A stretch of 64,000 nt of DNA from JANXPZ01 sp033853925. GTDB taxonomy: Bacteria; Eisenbacteria; RBG-16-71-46. This document shows positions 49,386 to 58,150 of this stretch, piece after piece. The translations under genes and the position numbers were made by a program. The notes beneath the pieces were generated by a model. That model did no database searches. It saw nothing but the letters and a program-made list of their open reading frames with translations, and was not told the origin of the DNA. The first letter of the stretch is position 1; each line of letters begins with the position of its first letter. Where the stretch lies: the NCBI GenBank assembly GCA_033853925.1, contig JAWOLC010000057.1, forward strand, positions 10,884 through 74,883. The letters are read 5' to 3'.

Positions 49386-49414
49386 GACACTGCGCCGCAG
49401 CCGGGGCGCTGTCA
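49386..49414 (-). promoter_or_regulatory. Possible promoter of the riboswitch transcript
   Basis: On the minus strand a perfect TTGACA (49409-49414) is followed after 17 bases by CAGTGT (49386-49391), a weak -10. Confidence 0.45.
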
Positions 49415-49549
49415 AGCGGACGAAGCCCGCGAGCGCCGCCGCTCGAGGGGCGGCCTCGGTGCTAGGCTCGCCGCGCGTCGGCACGGCGAGGGCGTCCCCC
49501 GGCGCCCGGCCGGAGCGCGCACGGCGTCAGCCGGCAGAGGAGGGAGCGA

Positions 49550-50014
49550 ATGCCCGAGATCAGGCTGCACGTGATCGGCACGGTGAAGAACGGTCGGGAC
49601 GACGCCGCGGACCGCGGCTGGGGCGCCGTCGTCTCGGCGATCGAGATGCTGCCGGAGTTCGTCGCCGGGATCGAGGGTCTCGGCTCGTTCTCGCATTGCC
49701 TCGTGCTCTTCTACATGGATCGGGACCCCGACCAGGAAGCGCCGACGCTCGAGCGGCGGCCGCGCGGGCGCGCCGACATGCCGCTGCTCGGTGTCTTCGC
49801 GCAGCGCGCGCGGCGGCGGCCGAACCCCGTGGGCATCACCGCGGTCGAGATCGTGCGTGTCGAGCCCGGCAAGGTCGTCGTGCGCGGGCTCGACGCCCTG
49901 GACGGCACGCCCGTGCTCGACCTGAAGCCCTACGTGCCGGTGTTCGACCGCCGCGAGGCGGCTCGCGTGCCCGAATGGATGGATCGGCTCATGGAGGGGT
50001 ACTTCGAGGAGTGA
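49550..50014 (+). CDS. TrmO-family tRNA N6-methyltransferase (TsaA/YaeB-like)
   Basis: A 154-aa protein of the TsaA/TrmO family. FSHCLVLFYMDRDP (about 47-60) and RPNPVGIT (90-97) are the family motifs. TrmO uses S-adenosylmethionine to methylate N6 of threonylcarbamoyl-adenosine at position 37 of some tRNAs. It is somewhat shorter than E. coli TrmO (about 235 aa), lacking the C-terminal extension, as many relatives do. Placed between the riboswitch and a divergent DNA repair gene, it shows no operon partner. Confidence 0.8.
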   Translation: MPEIRLHVIGTVKNGRDDAADRGWGAVVSAIEMLPEFVAGIEGLGSFSHCLVLFYMDRDPDQEAPTLERRPRGRADMPLLGVFAQRARRRPNPVGITAVEIVRVEPGKVVVRGLDALDGTPVLDLKPYVPVFDRREAARVPEWMDRLMEGYFEE

Positions 50015-50064
50015 GGCTCGCAGGGCCGGGGACCACGGGCGGCACGCGAGGTCGGGGCCGTCGC

Positions 50065-50763
50065 CTACCGCTCGAGGATCTCCCCGACCTTTCGAAACAC
50101 CGCGTACCACATCGCCCGCGTGAGGCGGCCCGTGTTCGTGTTCTGGCGACTCGGGTGGTAGGCGGCCACGAGCACGCGGCCATCGGGCAGCGTCGTCTCC
50201 GCGCCGTGCGCGAAGCGCGGGCGCTCGCGCGGCGGGAGCTTCTCCCACCAGCCCGCGGCGCGCAGCCACGCCTCATGGGCCACGCCCCCCAGCAGGAGCA
50301 CCACGCGCACCTCGGGCAAGAGCGCCACCTCCGCTTCGAGGTACGGGCGGCAGTTCTCCAGCTCCTGGCGCGTCGGCCGGTTCGCGGGCGGGGCGCAGCG
50401 CGCCGCGGCCGTGATGTAGACGCCGGTCAAGCGCTGGCCGTCGTCGCGGCCCGTGGAGTCCGGCTGGCTCGCGTAGCCGAAGCGGTGGAGGGCCTCGTAC
50501 AGCCAGTTCCCGCTCGAGTCGCCGGTGAAGATCCGGCCCGTGCGGTTGCCGCCGTGGGCGGCGGGCGCGAGGCCCACGATCAGCAGGCGCGCCTCGGGGT
50601 CGCCGAAGCCCGGCACCGGCCGCCCCCAGTAGACCTGGTCGCGGAACTGCCGCTTCCGTTCCGCCGCGACCCGCAGGCAGTAGGCCCGCAGGCGCGGGCA
50701 GCGCTGGCAGGCCACCACGGCCCGACGCACGCCTTCCAGAGTGCGGAACGAAGTGCGGGGCAT
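50065..50763 (-). CDS. Family 5 (UdgB-type) uracil-DNA glycosylase
   Basis: A 232-aa protein. The N-terminal CQRCPRLRAYC begins the cysteine set of an iron-sulfur cluster, completed later by a Cys in ARCAPPANRPT. The family 5 motif GLAPAAHGGNRTGRIFTGD (about 69-87) and HPSRQNTNTGRLT are present. These enzymes remove uracil and some other damaged bases from DNA and tolerate heat well. ATG 50761-50763, with GAGG before it, gives a complete N-terminus. It diverges from the APC transporter gene. Confidence 0.88.
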   Translation of the reverse strand: MPRTSFRTLEGVRRAVVACQRCPRLRAYCLRVAAERKRQFRDQVYWGRPVPGFGDPEARLLIVGLAPAAHGGNRTGRIFTGDSSGNWLYEALHRFGYASQPDSTGRDDGQRLTGVYITAAARCAPPANRPTRQELENCRPYLEAEVALLPEVRVVLLLGGVAHEAWLRAAGWWEKLPPRERPRFAHGAETTLPDGRVLVAAYHPSRQNTNTGRLTRAMWYAVFRKVGEILER

Positions 50764-50776
50764 CGAATTCCTCGGC

Positions 50777-50805
50777 TTGATTCGGCCTTGACGAGTCCCT
50801 ATGTT
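50777..50805 (+). promoter_or_regulatory. Promoter of the APC transporter, probably leaderless
   Basis: TTGATT (50777-50782), 17 bases and TATGTT (50800-50805). The GTG start at 50812 follows after only six bases, so little or no 5-prime leader remains. Confidence 0.6.
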
Positions 50806-50811
50806 CCGGCC

Positions 50812-52791
50812 GTGCTTGCCCGATTGAGGGGCATCCTGCTCGGGGGCCCCAAGAACCTCTTCGACCCGGACATCCATCGCAGCCTGGCCCTGATCGCGCT
50901 GCTCGCCTGGATCGGGCTGGGCGCGGACGGCCTCTCTTCCTCGTCCTACGGCCCCGAGGAGGCGTTCCTCAACCTCGGCGGCCACGTCCACCTCGCCCTC
51001 TACCTGATGCTGGCGACCGTGGTCACCGTCTTCGTGATCTCCGCCTCCTACAGCCAGATCATCGAGCTGTTCCCCACGGGCGGTGGCGGCTACGTCGTGG
51101 GCGCCAAGCTCCTCGGCCCCAACGCGGGCATCGTCTCGGGGAGCGCCCTGGTCGTGGACTACGTGCTCACCATCGCCATATCCACGGCTTCGGGCGTCGA
51201 GGCCATCTTCTCCTTCCTGCCCCTGTGGCTGCAACCGCTCAAGCTCTGGGTCGAGTTCCTGATGGTGCTGCTCCTCACCGGCCTGAACCTGCGCGGCGTC
51301 AAGGAGTCGGTGCTGGTGCTGACCCCGATCTTCCTGGCCTTCATGGTGAGCCACATTCCGCTCATCCTCTTCGGCGTCTTCCACCACGCCTCGGCCCTGC
51401 CCTCGCTGCTCGCGGACACGGTGGCCGACACGCGCCAAGCCGGCGCCGAGCTGGGCTGGCTCGGCGTGCTCATCATCTTCCTGCGCGCCTTCTCGATGGG
51501 GGGAGGCACCTACACCGGCATCGAGGCGGTCAGCAACAGCACGGACATCCTCAGCGAGCCCCGGGTGGCGACGGGCAAGCGCACGATGCTCTACATGGCC
51601 ACGTCCCTCTCCTTCACCGCGGGCGGGATCCTGCTCTGCTACCTTCTGAACGGCGTGCATCACGAGCAGGGCCGCACGCTCAACGCCTCGCTCTGGGACA
51701 TCCTCACCCGCGGCTGGAGCCTCGGCGAGGTCCCGCTCGGCCCCATCGTGGTGGCGTTCACGCTGCTCTCCGAGGGCGCGCTCCTCTTCGTGGCCGTGCA
51801 GACCGGCTTCACGGCCGGCCCGCGCACCCTGGCGGCGATGGCCGTGGACGAGTGGGTGCCGAAGCGGATGGCCCACCTCTCCGAGCGCCTGGTGACGCAG
51901 AACGGCATCATCGCCATGGGTCTCGCGGCGGTGGTCGTGCTCACCTACACCCTGGGGCAGATCAAGATCCTGGTCGTCATGTACTCGATCAACGTGTTCA
52001 TGACCTTCACCCTGAGCCAGCTCGGGATGGTGCGCCACTGGTGGCAGGTGCGACGCGAGGGCGGCCACTGGCGGCGGCGCATCAGCGTGGCGCTCGCCGG
52101 CACCGTGCTCACCTCCACGATCCTCGTCGTGACCTCGGTGGTGAAGTTCCGCGAGGGCGGCTGGGTCACGCTGCTCGCCACGAGCGGGCTGATCGGCTTC
52201 TGCTTCCTCGTGCGCTCGCACTACCACCGGGTGCGCGGCATGCTCCGCTCGCTCGACGAGGTGCTGGTGAACCTGCCCCTGGCGGAGCACGGCCCGCCCG
52301 CCGACCTGGCGCCCGAGGGCCCGACGGGGATCATCCTGGTGGAGTCGTACGGCGGCCTCGGCATCCACACGCTGCTCTCCGTGCTCCGCCTCTTCCCCCG
52401 GCACTACAAGAACCTGGTGTTCTGCTCCGTGGGCCTGGTGGACTCGGGCCAGTTCAAGGGGGCGCGCGACGTCGAGGCCCTCGAGGCGAAGGTGCGGCAC
52501 GACCTGGAGCGCTACGTCTCGCTGGCCCAGCGGATCGGCGTCTACGCCGAGTACCGCTACACGATCGGCACCGACCTGATCTCCGAGCTGGAGGCCATGT
52601 GCCTCGACCTCACCAAGGAGTTCCGACGCTGCGTCGTCTTCGCGGGCCAGCTCGTGTTCGAGAAGGAGAGCCTCTTCACCCGCACGCTCCATCACGAGAC
52701 CGCGTTCTCGATCCAGCGCCGCCTGCAATTCCGCGGCACGCAGGTCGTCATCCTGCCCATCCGCGTGTGGGACCAGCTTCGGGCCGCCTGA
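50812..52791 (+). CDS. APC-superfamily transporter with cytoplasmic C-terminal domain
   Basis: A 659-aa protein. About 12 TM helices (about residues 25-460) include GADGLSSSSYGPEEAF near the start and FSMGGGTYTGIEAVSNS, features of the amino-acid/polyamine/potassium (APC and KUP-like) group. The C-terminal 170 residues (about 490-659) are soluble and contain IILVESYGGLGIHTLLSVLRLF and VVFAGQLVF, a UspA-like fold that probably regulates transport. Substrate is not readable. GTG 50812 is chosen for the promoter spacing and the family start. FabI begins 31 bases after its stop. Confidence 0.78.
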   Translation: MLARLRGILLGGPKNLFDPDIHRSLALIALLAWIGLGADGLSSSSYGPEEAFLNLGGHVHLALYLMLATVVTVFVISASYSQIIELFPTGGGGYVVGAKLLGPNAGIVSGSALVVDYVLTIAISTASGVEAIFSFLPLWLQPLKLWVEFLMVLLLTGLNLRGVKESVLVLTPIFLAFMVSHIPLILFGVFHHASALPSLLADTVADTRQAGAELGWLGVLIIFLRAFSMGGGTYTGIEAVSNSTDILSEPRVATGKRTMLYMATSLSFTAGGILLCYLLNGVHHEQGRTLNASLWDILTRGWSLGEVPLGPIVVAFTLLSEGALLFVAVQTGFTAGPRTLAAMAVDEWVPKRMAHLSERLVTQNGIIAMGLAAVVVLTYTLGQIKILVVMYSINVFMTFTLSQLGMVRHWWQVRREGGHWRRRISVALAGTVLTSTILVVTSVVKFREGGWVTLLATSGLIGFCFLVRSHYHRVRGMLRSLDEVLVNLPLAEHGPPADLAPEGPTGIILVESYGGLGIHTLLSVLRLFPRHYKNLVFCSVGLVDSGQFKGARDVEALEAKVRHDLERYVSLAQRIGVYAEYRYTIGTDLISELEAMCLDLTKEFRRCVVFAGQLVFEKESLFTRTLHHETAFSIQRRLQFRGTQVVILPIRVWDQLRAA

Positions 52792-52822
52792 CGGGGCCGC
52801 GGCGAGGGCCGAGGGAGGCAGC

Positions 52823-53599
52823 ATGGTGACCATCGATCTGAGCGGCAGGCATGCCCTGGTCATGGGCGTCGCCAATCACCGCAGCCTGTCGTGGGCCGTG
52901 GCGCAGCAGCTCCACCACGCGGGCGCGGCCCTGTGCCTGACCTACGCGTGCGAGCGGCTGCGCCCCGCGGTCGAGGAGCTGGCGAGCCACCTGCCCGGGA
53001 CGCTGACGCTGGACTGCGACGTCACCCAGGATCGGACGATCGCCGCGGTGGCGCGGCGCCTCGCCCGCGAGTGGGGCTCGCTCGAGTGCCTGCTGCACGG
53101 CATCGCCTTCGCGCGCAAGGAGGACCTCGAGGGCAAGTTCGTGGCCACCAGCCGCGAGGGCTTCCAGATGGCCCTCGAGGTGAGCGCCTACTCGCTCCTC
53201 AACGTCACCCACCACCTCCTGCCGCTGCTCGAGCGGAACGGGGCGAGCATCGTCACCCTGAGCTACCTGGCCGCCGAGCGGGCGGTGCCCAGCTACAACG
53301 TCATGGGCAGCGCCAAGGCGGTGCTCGAGCAGAGCGTGCGCCAGCTGGCCTGGGAGCTGGGGCCCAAGGCGATCCGGGTGAACGCGATCTCGGCGGGCCC
53401 GGTCAGCACGCTGGCGGCGCGCGGCATCCGCGGCTTCACCGGCATGCTGCGCCACCACGCCGAGAAGGCCCCGCTGCGCCGCAACATCACGCGCGAGGAG
53501 ATCGGCAAGGCCGGAGTCTTCCTCCTCTCCGACCTGGCCAGCGGCATCACCGGCGAGACGCTCTACGTGGACGCCGGCTACCATGTGATGGGAATCTAG
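52823..53599 (+). CDS. fabI: Enoyl-[acyl-carrier-protein] reductase FabI
   Basis: A 258-aa short-chain dehydrogenase/reductase. The NADH-binding start is MGVANHRSLSWAVA in place of TGxxxGxG, as in FabI. The catalytic residues are Tyr148, Tyr158 and Lys165 (SYLAAERAVPSYNVMGSAKAV), with the Y-x6-K spacing of FabI. It reduces the trans-2-enoyl-ACP double bond in the last step of each fatty acid synthesis cycle. ATG 52823 follows GGGAGG. It probably shares a transcript with the upstream transporter. Confidence 0.92.
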   Translation: MVTIDLSGRHALVMGVANHRSLSWAVAQQLHHAGAALCLTYACERLRPAVEELASHLPGTLTLDCDVTQDRTIAAVARRLAREWGSLECLLHGIAFARKEDLEGKFVATSREGFQMALEVSAYSLLNVTHHLLPLLERNGASIVTLSYLAAERAVPSYNVMGSAKAVLEQSVRQLAWELGPKAIRVNAISAGPVSTLAARGIRGFTGMLRHHAEKAPLRRNITREEIGKAGVFLLSDLASGITGETLYVDAGYHVMGI

Positions 53600-53662
53600 G
53601 CGGACGGGCCGGCGCGCGGCGCGGCGCGGCGCCCGGTCCGCGTCGGCAGCGGTGCGCTCGGC

Positions 53663-55324
53663 CTACACCTTCAGCAGCACCGTGACCAGCACCTGGGCGA
53701 GCAGGATCTTGGCGATCATCGAGGCCGGGTACACGCTCGCGTACCACTCGTTCGCCATGTCGCTGCGGCTGTGCTGGGTCGCGAACGCCAGGCAGGCGGG
53801 CTGGGTGTGCATGCCGGAGACCATGCCCATCACCGCCGACATGGGCAGCCTGAGGTAGCGATGGCCGGCCAGGATCCCGCCCACCGCCACCACCGAGGTG
53901 ATGATCGCTCCGGCCGCGATCATCGGGCCGCCCCCCTGCGCGAAGGTGCTCACCAGGCCCTGCCCGGCGCGCGTGCCGATGCCGGCGAGGAAGAACACGA
54001 GCCCGAGCTGCCGCATGACGAGGTTGGCCTCGAAGGGCAGCCCCCAGGTGACGGGCCCGGTGCGCTCGAGCCGCCCGACCACGAGCGCCACGATGAGCGG
54101 CCCGCCCGCGAAGCCGAGCTTGAAGGTCATGCCGTTCGGCAGCGGCAGGGGCACCATGCCCAGCAGGACGCCCAGCACGATCCCCAGCGACAGCGAGAGG
54201 AAGTCGGTCTCGGAGAGGGCGCGGATCGAGTCACCCAGGTACTTCGAGATCCGATCCAGGTCGGCGGCGGGGGCCACGACGCGGACGCGGTCGCCCAGCT
54301 CGAGCACCGTGTCGGGCGTGGGCACGAAGTCCACGTCGCCGCGCCGCAGCCGCGTGATCGTGGCGTGGTAGCGGTGGAGCTGGGCCTGCGCCACCGTGCG
54401 GCCCACGACCTCGCGGCTCGAGACGAAGATGCGCCGGTAGGTGATCCCGGCGTCGTGCGGCTGCGGGAGGTGCTCGGCGCACTCCTCGCCGAAGAGCACC
54501 TTGGCGCGGCCCATGGACTCGGCGGTGCCCACCGCCACGACCTCGTCTCGGGGCGAGAGCGGCGTCTCGGGCAGCGCCACCTCGAGGCTCTCGCCGTGCC
54601 GCACGCGGCTCAGGACGAAGCCGGGCTCGACGAGCAGCGCCATGGCCTGCTGCACGGTGAGCCCGAACAGTCCCGGGTTCGTGACGCGGAACGTGCGGGA
54701 GAGGATGGCTCCGGCTCCCGCCGCCCGGCGCCGCTCGGCCTCCTCGCGGGCGAAGTCGATGCGAAAGAGACGGGAGAAGATCCAGAACGCGAGGATCACG
54801 CCGAGCACGCCGAAGGGATAGGCCAGGCCGTAGGCGACGACCGGTCGCGCGAGCTGAGCGCCGGCCGCCACGGGCGGCTGGCCGGCGGAGAGCTGCTTGA
54901 GCGTCTCCACCGTGGTCGCCAGCGCCGGCGTGTTGGTCAGCGCCCCGCAGAACAGACCGGCGATCTCGGGACCCGGCAGCCGCAGGATCCGCCCGACCAC
55001 GACCGCGGTGACGGCGCCCAGCGCCAGCATGCCGACGGCCACCAGATTCAGGCGCAGGCCGCGCTGGCCGAACGAGGCGAAGAAGCCCGGCCCCGACTGC
55101 AGGCCGACGGCGTAGACGAACAGCACCAGCCCGATGACGTAGACGTACTCGGGCAGCGCCAGCGCCGGGTCCAGCGCGCCGAAGGCCAGGCCGACGAAGA
55201 GCACGGCGCTGACGCCCAGGCTGAAGCCCAGGATGCGCGCGCTGCCCACGAGGTAGCCGAGGCCCACGACGCTGAAGAGCAGCAACAGGGGGTTGGAGGC
55301 CACCAGTTGGATCGATGCGGACAT
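53663..55324 (-). CDS. AspT/YbjL-type aspartate-alanine exchanger-like antiporter
   Basis: A 553-aa membrane protein. Five or so TM helices (about 10-190) lead to two RCK_C (TrkA-C) domains (about 205-370) and another set of TM helices (about 375-553). This split is the AAE (aspartate:alanine exchanger) pattern shared with YbjL and YidE. TLSLGIVLGVLLGMVPLPLP and GGPLIVALVVGRLERTGP are typical of the second half. The transported pair of dicarboxylates or amino acids is not predictable. It begins 22 bases after the acyl-CoA dehydrogenase stop, in one operon. Confidence 0.85.
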   Translation of the reverse strand: MSASIQLVASNPLLLLFSVVGLGYLVGSARILGFSLGVSAVLFVGLAFGALDPALALPEYVYVIGLVLFVYAVGLQSGPGFFASFGQRGLRLNLVAVGMLALGAVTAVVVGRILRLPGPEIAGLFCGALTNTPALATTVETLKQLSAGQPPVAAGAQLARPVVAYGLAYPFGVLGVILAFWIFSRLFRIDFAREEAERRRAAGAGAILSRTFRVTNPGLFGLTVQQAMALLVEPGFVLSRVRHGESLEVALPETPLSPRDEVVAVGTAESMGRAKVLFGEECAEHLPQPHDAGITYRRIFVSSREVVGRTVAQAQLHRYHATITRLRRGDVDFVPTPDTVLELGDRVRVVAPAADLDRISKYLGDSIRALSETDFLSLSLGIVLGVLLGMVPLPLPNGMTFKLGFAGGPLIVALVVGRLERTGPVTWGLPFEANLVMRQLGLVFFLAGIGTRAGQGLVSTFAQGGGPMIAAGAIITSVVAVGGILAGHRYLRLPMSAVMGMVSGMHTQPACLAFATQHSRSDMANEWYASVYPASMIAKILLAQVLVTVLLKV

Positions 55325-55346
55325 GAAGCGGTCTCGGCCGGAGGAG

Positions 55347-56519
55347 CTACCCGGCGAGCTTCGCCGCCTCGCGGACGAGGTGGCTGCCGATCACGTTCCG
55401 CTGGATCTGGTTCGTCCCCTCGTAGATCTGCGTGATCTTGGCGTCGCGCATCATCTTCTCGACCGGGTAGTCGGTCATGTAGCCGTAGCCTCCCAGGAGC
55501 TGGACCGCGTCCGTCGTGACCTTCATCGCCACGTCGGAGGCGAACACCTTGGCCATCGCCGAGAGGTGCCCGATGTCCTTGGTGTCGCCGCGATCGATGC
55601 GGTCGGCCAGCCCGTAGATGAGCGCGCGCGCGGCCTCGATCTGCGTGGCCATGTCGGCCAGCATCCACTGCACGCCCTGGAAGGAGACGATGTTCTTGCC
55701 GAACTGCTGCCGCTGGTGCACGTACTTAAGCGTCTCGTTCAGCGCGCCCTCGGCGATGCCCAGCGCCTGGGCCGCCACGCCGGGGCGCGAGATGTCGAAC
55801 GTCTTCATGGCCACGATGAAGCCCATGCCCTCGCGCGCGAGCAGGTTCTCCACGGGCACGCGGGCGTTGTCGAAGACCAGCTCGGCGGTGACGCTGGCGC
55901 GGATGCCCATCTTGTGCTCCCGCTTGCCGAAGGTGAACCCGGGCGTGCCCTTCTCGACGATGAAGCACGAGGCGCCCCGCGCGCCCTTCTCCGGCTGGGT
56001 GAGGGCGACCGTGGTGTAGACGTCGGCCTCGCCGCCGTTCGTGATGAAGACCTTGGTGCCGTTCAGCACGTAGTGGTCGCCCTCGCGCCGGGCCGTCGTG
56101 CGGATCGAGCCGGCGTCCGAGCCGGCCATGGGCTCGGTGAGCCCGAACGCCGCCAGCTTCTTCCCCGCCGCCAGGGGCGCCAGGTAGCGCTTCTTCTGCT
56201 CCTCCGAGCCGAAGAGCAGGATGGGGAAGGCGCCGAGCGCCGTGCCCGCGAAGGCCAGGGCGATGCCCGCGCAGGCCTTCGACAGCTCCTCGGTCACGAG
56301 GCACATGTTCGTGATGCCGTAGCCCTGCTCGACGAGTCCGTCGTAGGCGGTCGGCACGAAGACGCGGAACAGGTCCACCTGCGCCAGCTCCCGCACGATG
56401 TCCCAGGGGAAGATGCCCTCTTCGTCGTACTTCGCCCGGACGGGCTTGACCTTCTCCTCGGCGATGGTGCGCGCCAGCTCCTGGATGGTCTGCTGCTCCT
56501 CGGTCAGAAGGTGATGCAT
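55347..56519 (-). CDS. Acyl-CoA dehydrogenase
   Basis: A 390-aa flavoenzyme. FGLTEPMAGSDAGSI and VFITNGGEADVYTTVA mark the FAD and substrate segments. The catalytic base is Glu367 in QIYEGTNQIQR, as in short-chain acyl-CoA dehydrogenases. It oxidises acyl-CoA to trans-2-enoyl-CoA, passing electrons to an electron-transfer flavoprotein. Length is normal. ATG 56517-56519 follows AGGA. Promoter at 56629-56657. Confidence 0.9.
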   Translation of the reverse strand: MHHLLTEEQQTIQELARTIAEEKVKPVRAKYDEEGIFPWDIVRELAQVDLFRVFVPTAYDGLVEQGYGITNMCLVTEELSKACAGIALAFAGTALGAFPILLFGSEEQKKRYLAPLAAGKKLAAFGLTEPMAGSDAGSIRTTARREGDHYVLNGTKVFITNGGEADVYTTVALTQPEKGARGASCFIVEKGTPGFTFGKREHKMGIRASVTAELVFDNARVPVENLLAREGMGFIVAMKTFDISRPGVAAQALGIAEGALNETLKYVHQRQQFGKNIVSFQGVQWMLADMATQIEAARALIYGLADRIDRGDTKDIGHLSAMAKVFASDVAMKVTTDAVQLLGGYGYMTDYPVEKMMRDAKITQIYEGTNQIQRNVIGSHLVREAAKLAG

Positions 56520-56879
56520 GTGATCCTGCTCCCCTGCCCTGCTCGGGCGGCGTCGCGCTCCCGCGGCCTCGCGGGGCGATCGGTCCATGGGCCGGGTGGC
56601 GGACCCGGCGGCAGCGACAATGGGCGGCACTCTACACCGTCCGCCGTGAGGCGTCAGCCTCCGGGCGCGTGGCCGCGCCGCCCCGCTGGCGAGTGCGGCG
56701 CCCCCGGCCACGCCTCGCGCGGAGCACCTCCTCGGGGCCGCGCCTCGCGAGGCGCGCGTGGCGTCGGAAGGCACGGCCGGAGAAGGCGCCAGATCCCCCG
56801 GGGAATAGCCCGCCCCGGGCGGCGTACTCGGGGCAAGAAGAGCCTCAGCGCCGTGGACCCCACAAAGAGGAGGACCGCC
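56520..56879. other. 360-base divergent region
   Basis: It separates the acyl-CoA dehydrogenase from a secreted protein gene. The acyl-CoA dehydrogenase promoter lies here. Several GC-rich inverted stretches are present (for example CGCGCCTCGCGAGGCGCG near 56740), but no gene or repeat family is evident. Confidence 0.5.
56629..56657 (-). promoter_or_regulatory. Promoter of the acyl-CoA dehydrogenase operon
   Basis: On the minus strand CTGACG (56652-56657), 17 bases and TAGAGT (56629-56634). Confidence 0.6.
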
Positions 56880-57857
56880 ATGCTCACCACCACGAGATCC
56901 CCCGCCAGGACACGGACCCAGGCGCGCACCGTGCCGATCCTCGCCGCCTTCGTCGGGCTGGCTCTCGCCTCGAGCGCCGGGCCCGCGGCGGCCAGCCATC
57001 CCGAGACGGCCACCGCGGCCTGGGATCGCGCGGCCCGGGGGAGCCTGGTGGACGTGCAGGTCCTGGTCGAGGGACGGAGCGCGCCCCTCTACCTGGCGCC
57101 AGGCCACTGGGACCGCCGCTACTTCCAGGCGTTCCGCGGCCGGCACTACGCTCTGCGCGTCACGAATCGCAGCAGCGAGCGCGTGGGCGTGCTCATCTCC
57201 GTGGACGGCCTCAACGTGGTGAGCGGCGAGCGCTCGAGCCTCGGCCGCGACGAAGGCATGTACGTCCTCGATCCGTGGGAGTCGGCCACGATCCGCGGCT
57301 GGCGAACCTCGCTCGAGCAGGTGCGGCAGTTCGTCTTCGTGGACGAGGAGCGCTCCTACGCCACGCGCACCGGGCAGGCGAACGGCGACATGGGCTGGAT
57401 CCGCGTGCTCGCCTTCCTCGAGCAACGCCCCGTCGTCTGGTGCGAGCCGCGCCCCCTGCCCGATCGCTGCGACGAGAAGGCCAGCCCCCCAGCCGACGAT
57501 CGGCGGGTCGAGCGCGACTTCCGCGGCAGCGCCGGGCCGAACTTCGGCGCCCCCAAGCGGAGCGACGCGCGCCCGTCGCCCCACGCGCTGCAGGGCCCGC
57601 GAGCCGAGAAGTCGCTCGCGGACGGCTTGGCCGGCGGCTCGGCCGCCCAGGCCTATCCTGGGACGGGCTGGGGCGAGCGGCGGCAGGACCCGGTGCGCGA
57701 GACCTGGTTCGTCGCCGCGGCCGCGCCCACCGATCACTTGATCCTGCGCTACGAATACGAGCGTGGCCTGCTCGCGCTGGGCCTCGATCTCGGCGGCGAC
57801 CGGCTCCAGAGCCGCGAGCGCGGCGAGCTGGGGTTCGCGCAGCCGCCGCGCTGGTGA
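56880..57857 (+). CDS. Secreted protein of unknown function
   Basis: A 325-aa exported protein. The signal sequence (about 18-45) ends AAAS. The mature part has a beta-rich domain (about 50-190) with VDVQVLVEGRSAPLYLAPG, YALRVTNRSSERVGVLISVDG and MYVLDPWESATIRGWR, then a charged, Pro-rich and probably flexible stretch (about 195-265), then a short C-terminal domain (about 270-325). I do not recognise the family. No lipobox and no sorting tag are visible. GGAGGA precedes the ATG by 6 bases. A strong hairpin ends the gene. Confidence 0.65.
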   Translation: MLTTTRSPARTRTQARTVPILAAFVGLALASSAGPAAASHPETATAAWDRAARGSLVDVQVLVEGRSAPLYLAPGHWDRRYFQAFRGRHYALRVTNRSSERVGVLISVDGLNVVSGERSSLGRDEGMYVLDPWESATIRGWRTSLEQVRQFVFVDEERSYATRTGQANGDMGWIRVLAFLEQRPVVWCEPRPLPDRCDEKASPPADDRRVERDFRGSAGPNFGAPKRSDARPSPHALQGPRAEKSLADGLAGGSAAQAYPGTGWGERRQDPVRETWFVAAAAPTDHLILRYEYERGLLALGLDLGGDRLQSRERGELGFAQPPRW

Positions 57858-57891
57858 GCGTCGCTCGCTTCACCCGCGGCCTCCATCTCCC

Positions 57892-57920
57892 GCGGCCCGC
57901 CTCGAGCGGAGGCGGGCCGC
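57892..57920 (+). terminator. Strong hairpin after the secreted-protein gene
   Basis: GCGGCCCGCCTC (57892-57903) and GAGGCGGGCCGC (57909-57920) form a perfect 12-bp stem with a 5-base loop. No U-tract. The rest of 57858-58150 holds no gene. Confidence 0.6.
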
Positions 57921-58150
57921 GCGGCTTCGCGGCCCGTGGCCGGGGAGGCGCCACGGACTCTCGACTTCGCCCGCAGGCCCACGGCCCGGCTCGCCCGCGA
58001 TCGGCACCACAAAACCCGGCGAGCCCGGCCATGAGACCGCAGGCGGCCTCTGGCGCAAACCCCGGCCGGGCGCCCGCATCCCAACCATCAGGCCCGTCGC
58101 TTCCCGCCGGCCGCGAGCAGTGCTCACCCGGCCGTGCGAAGTCGAGTCCG

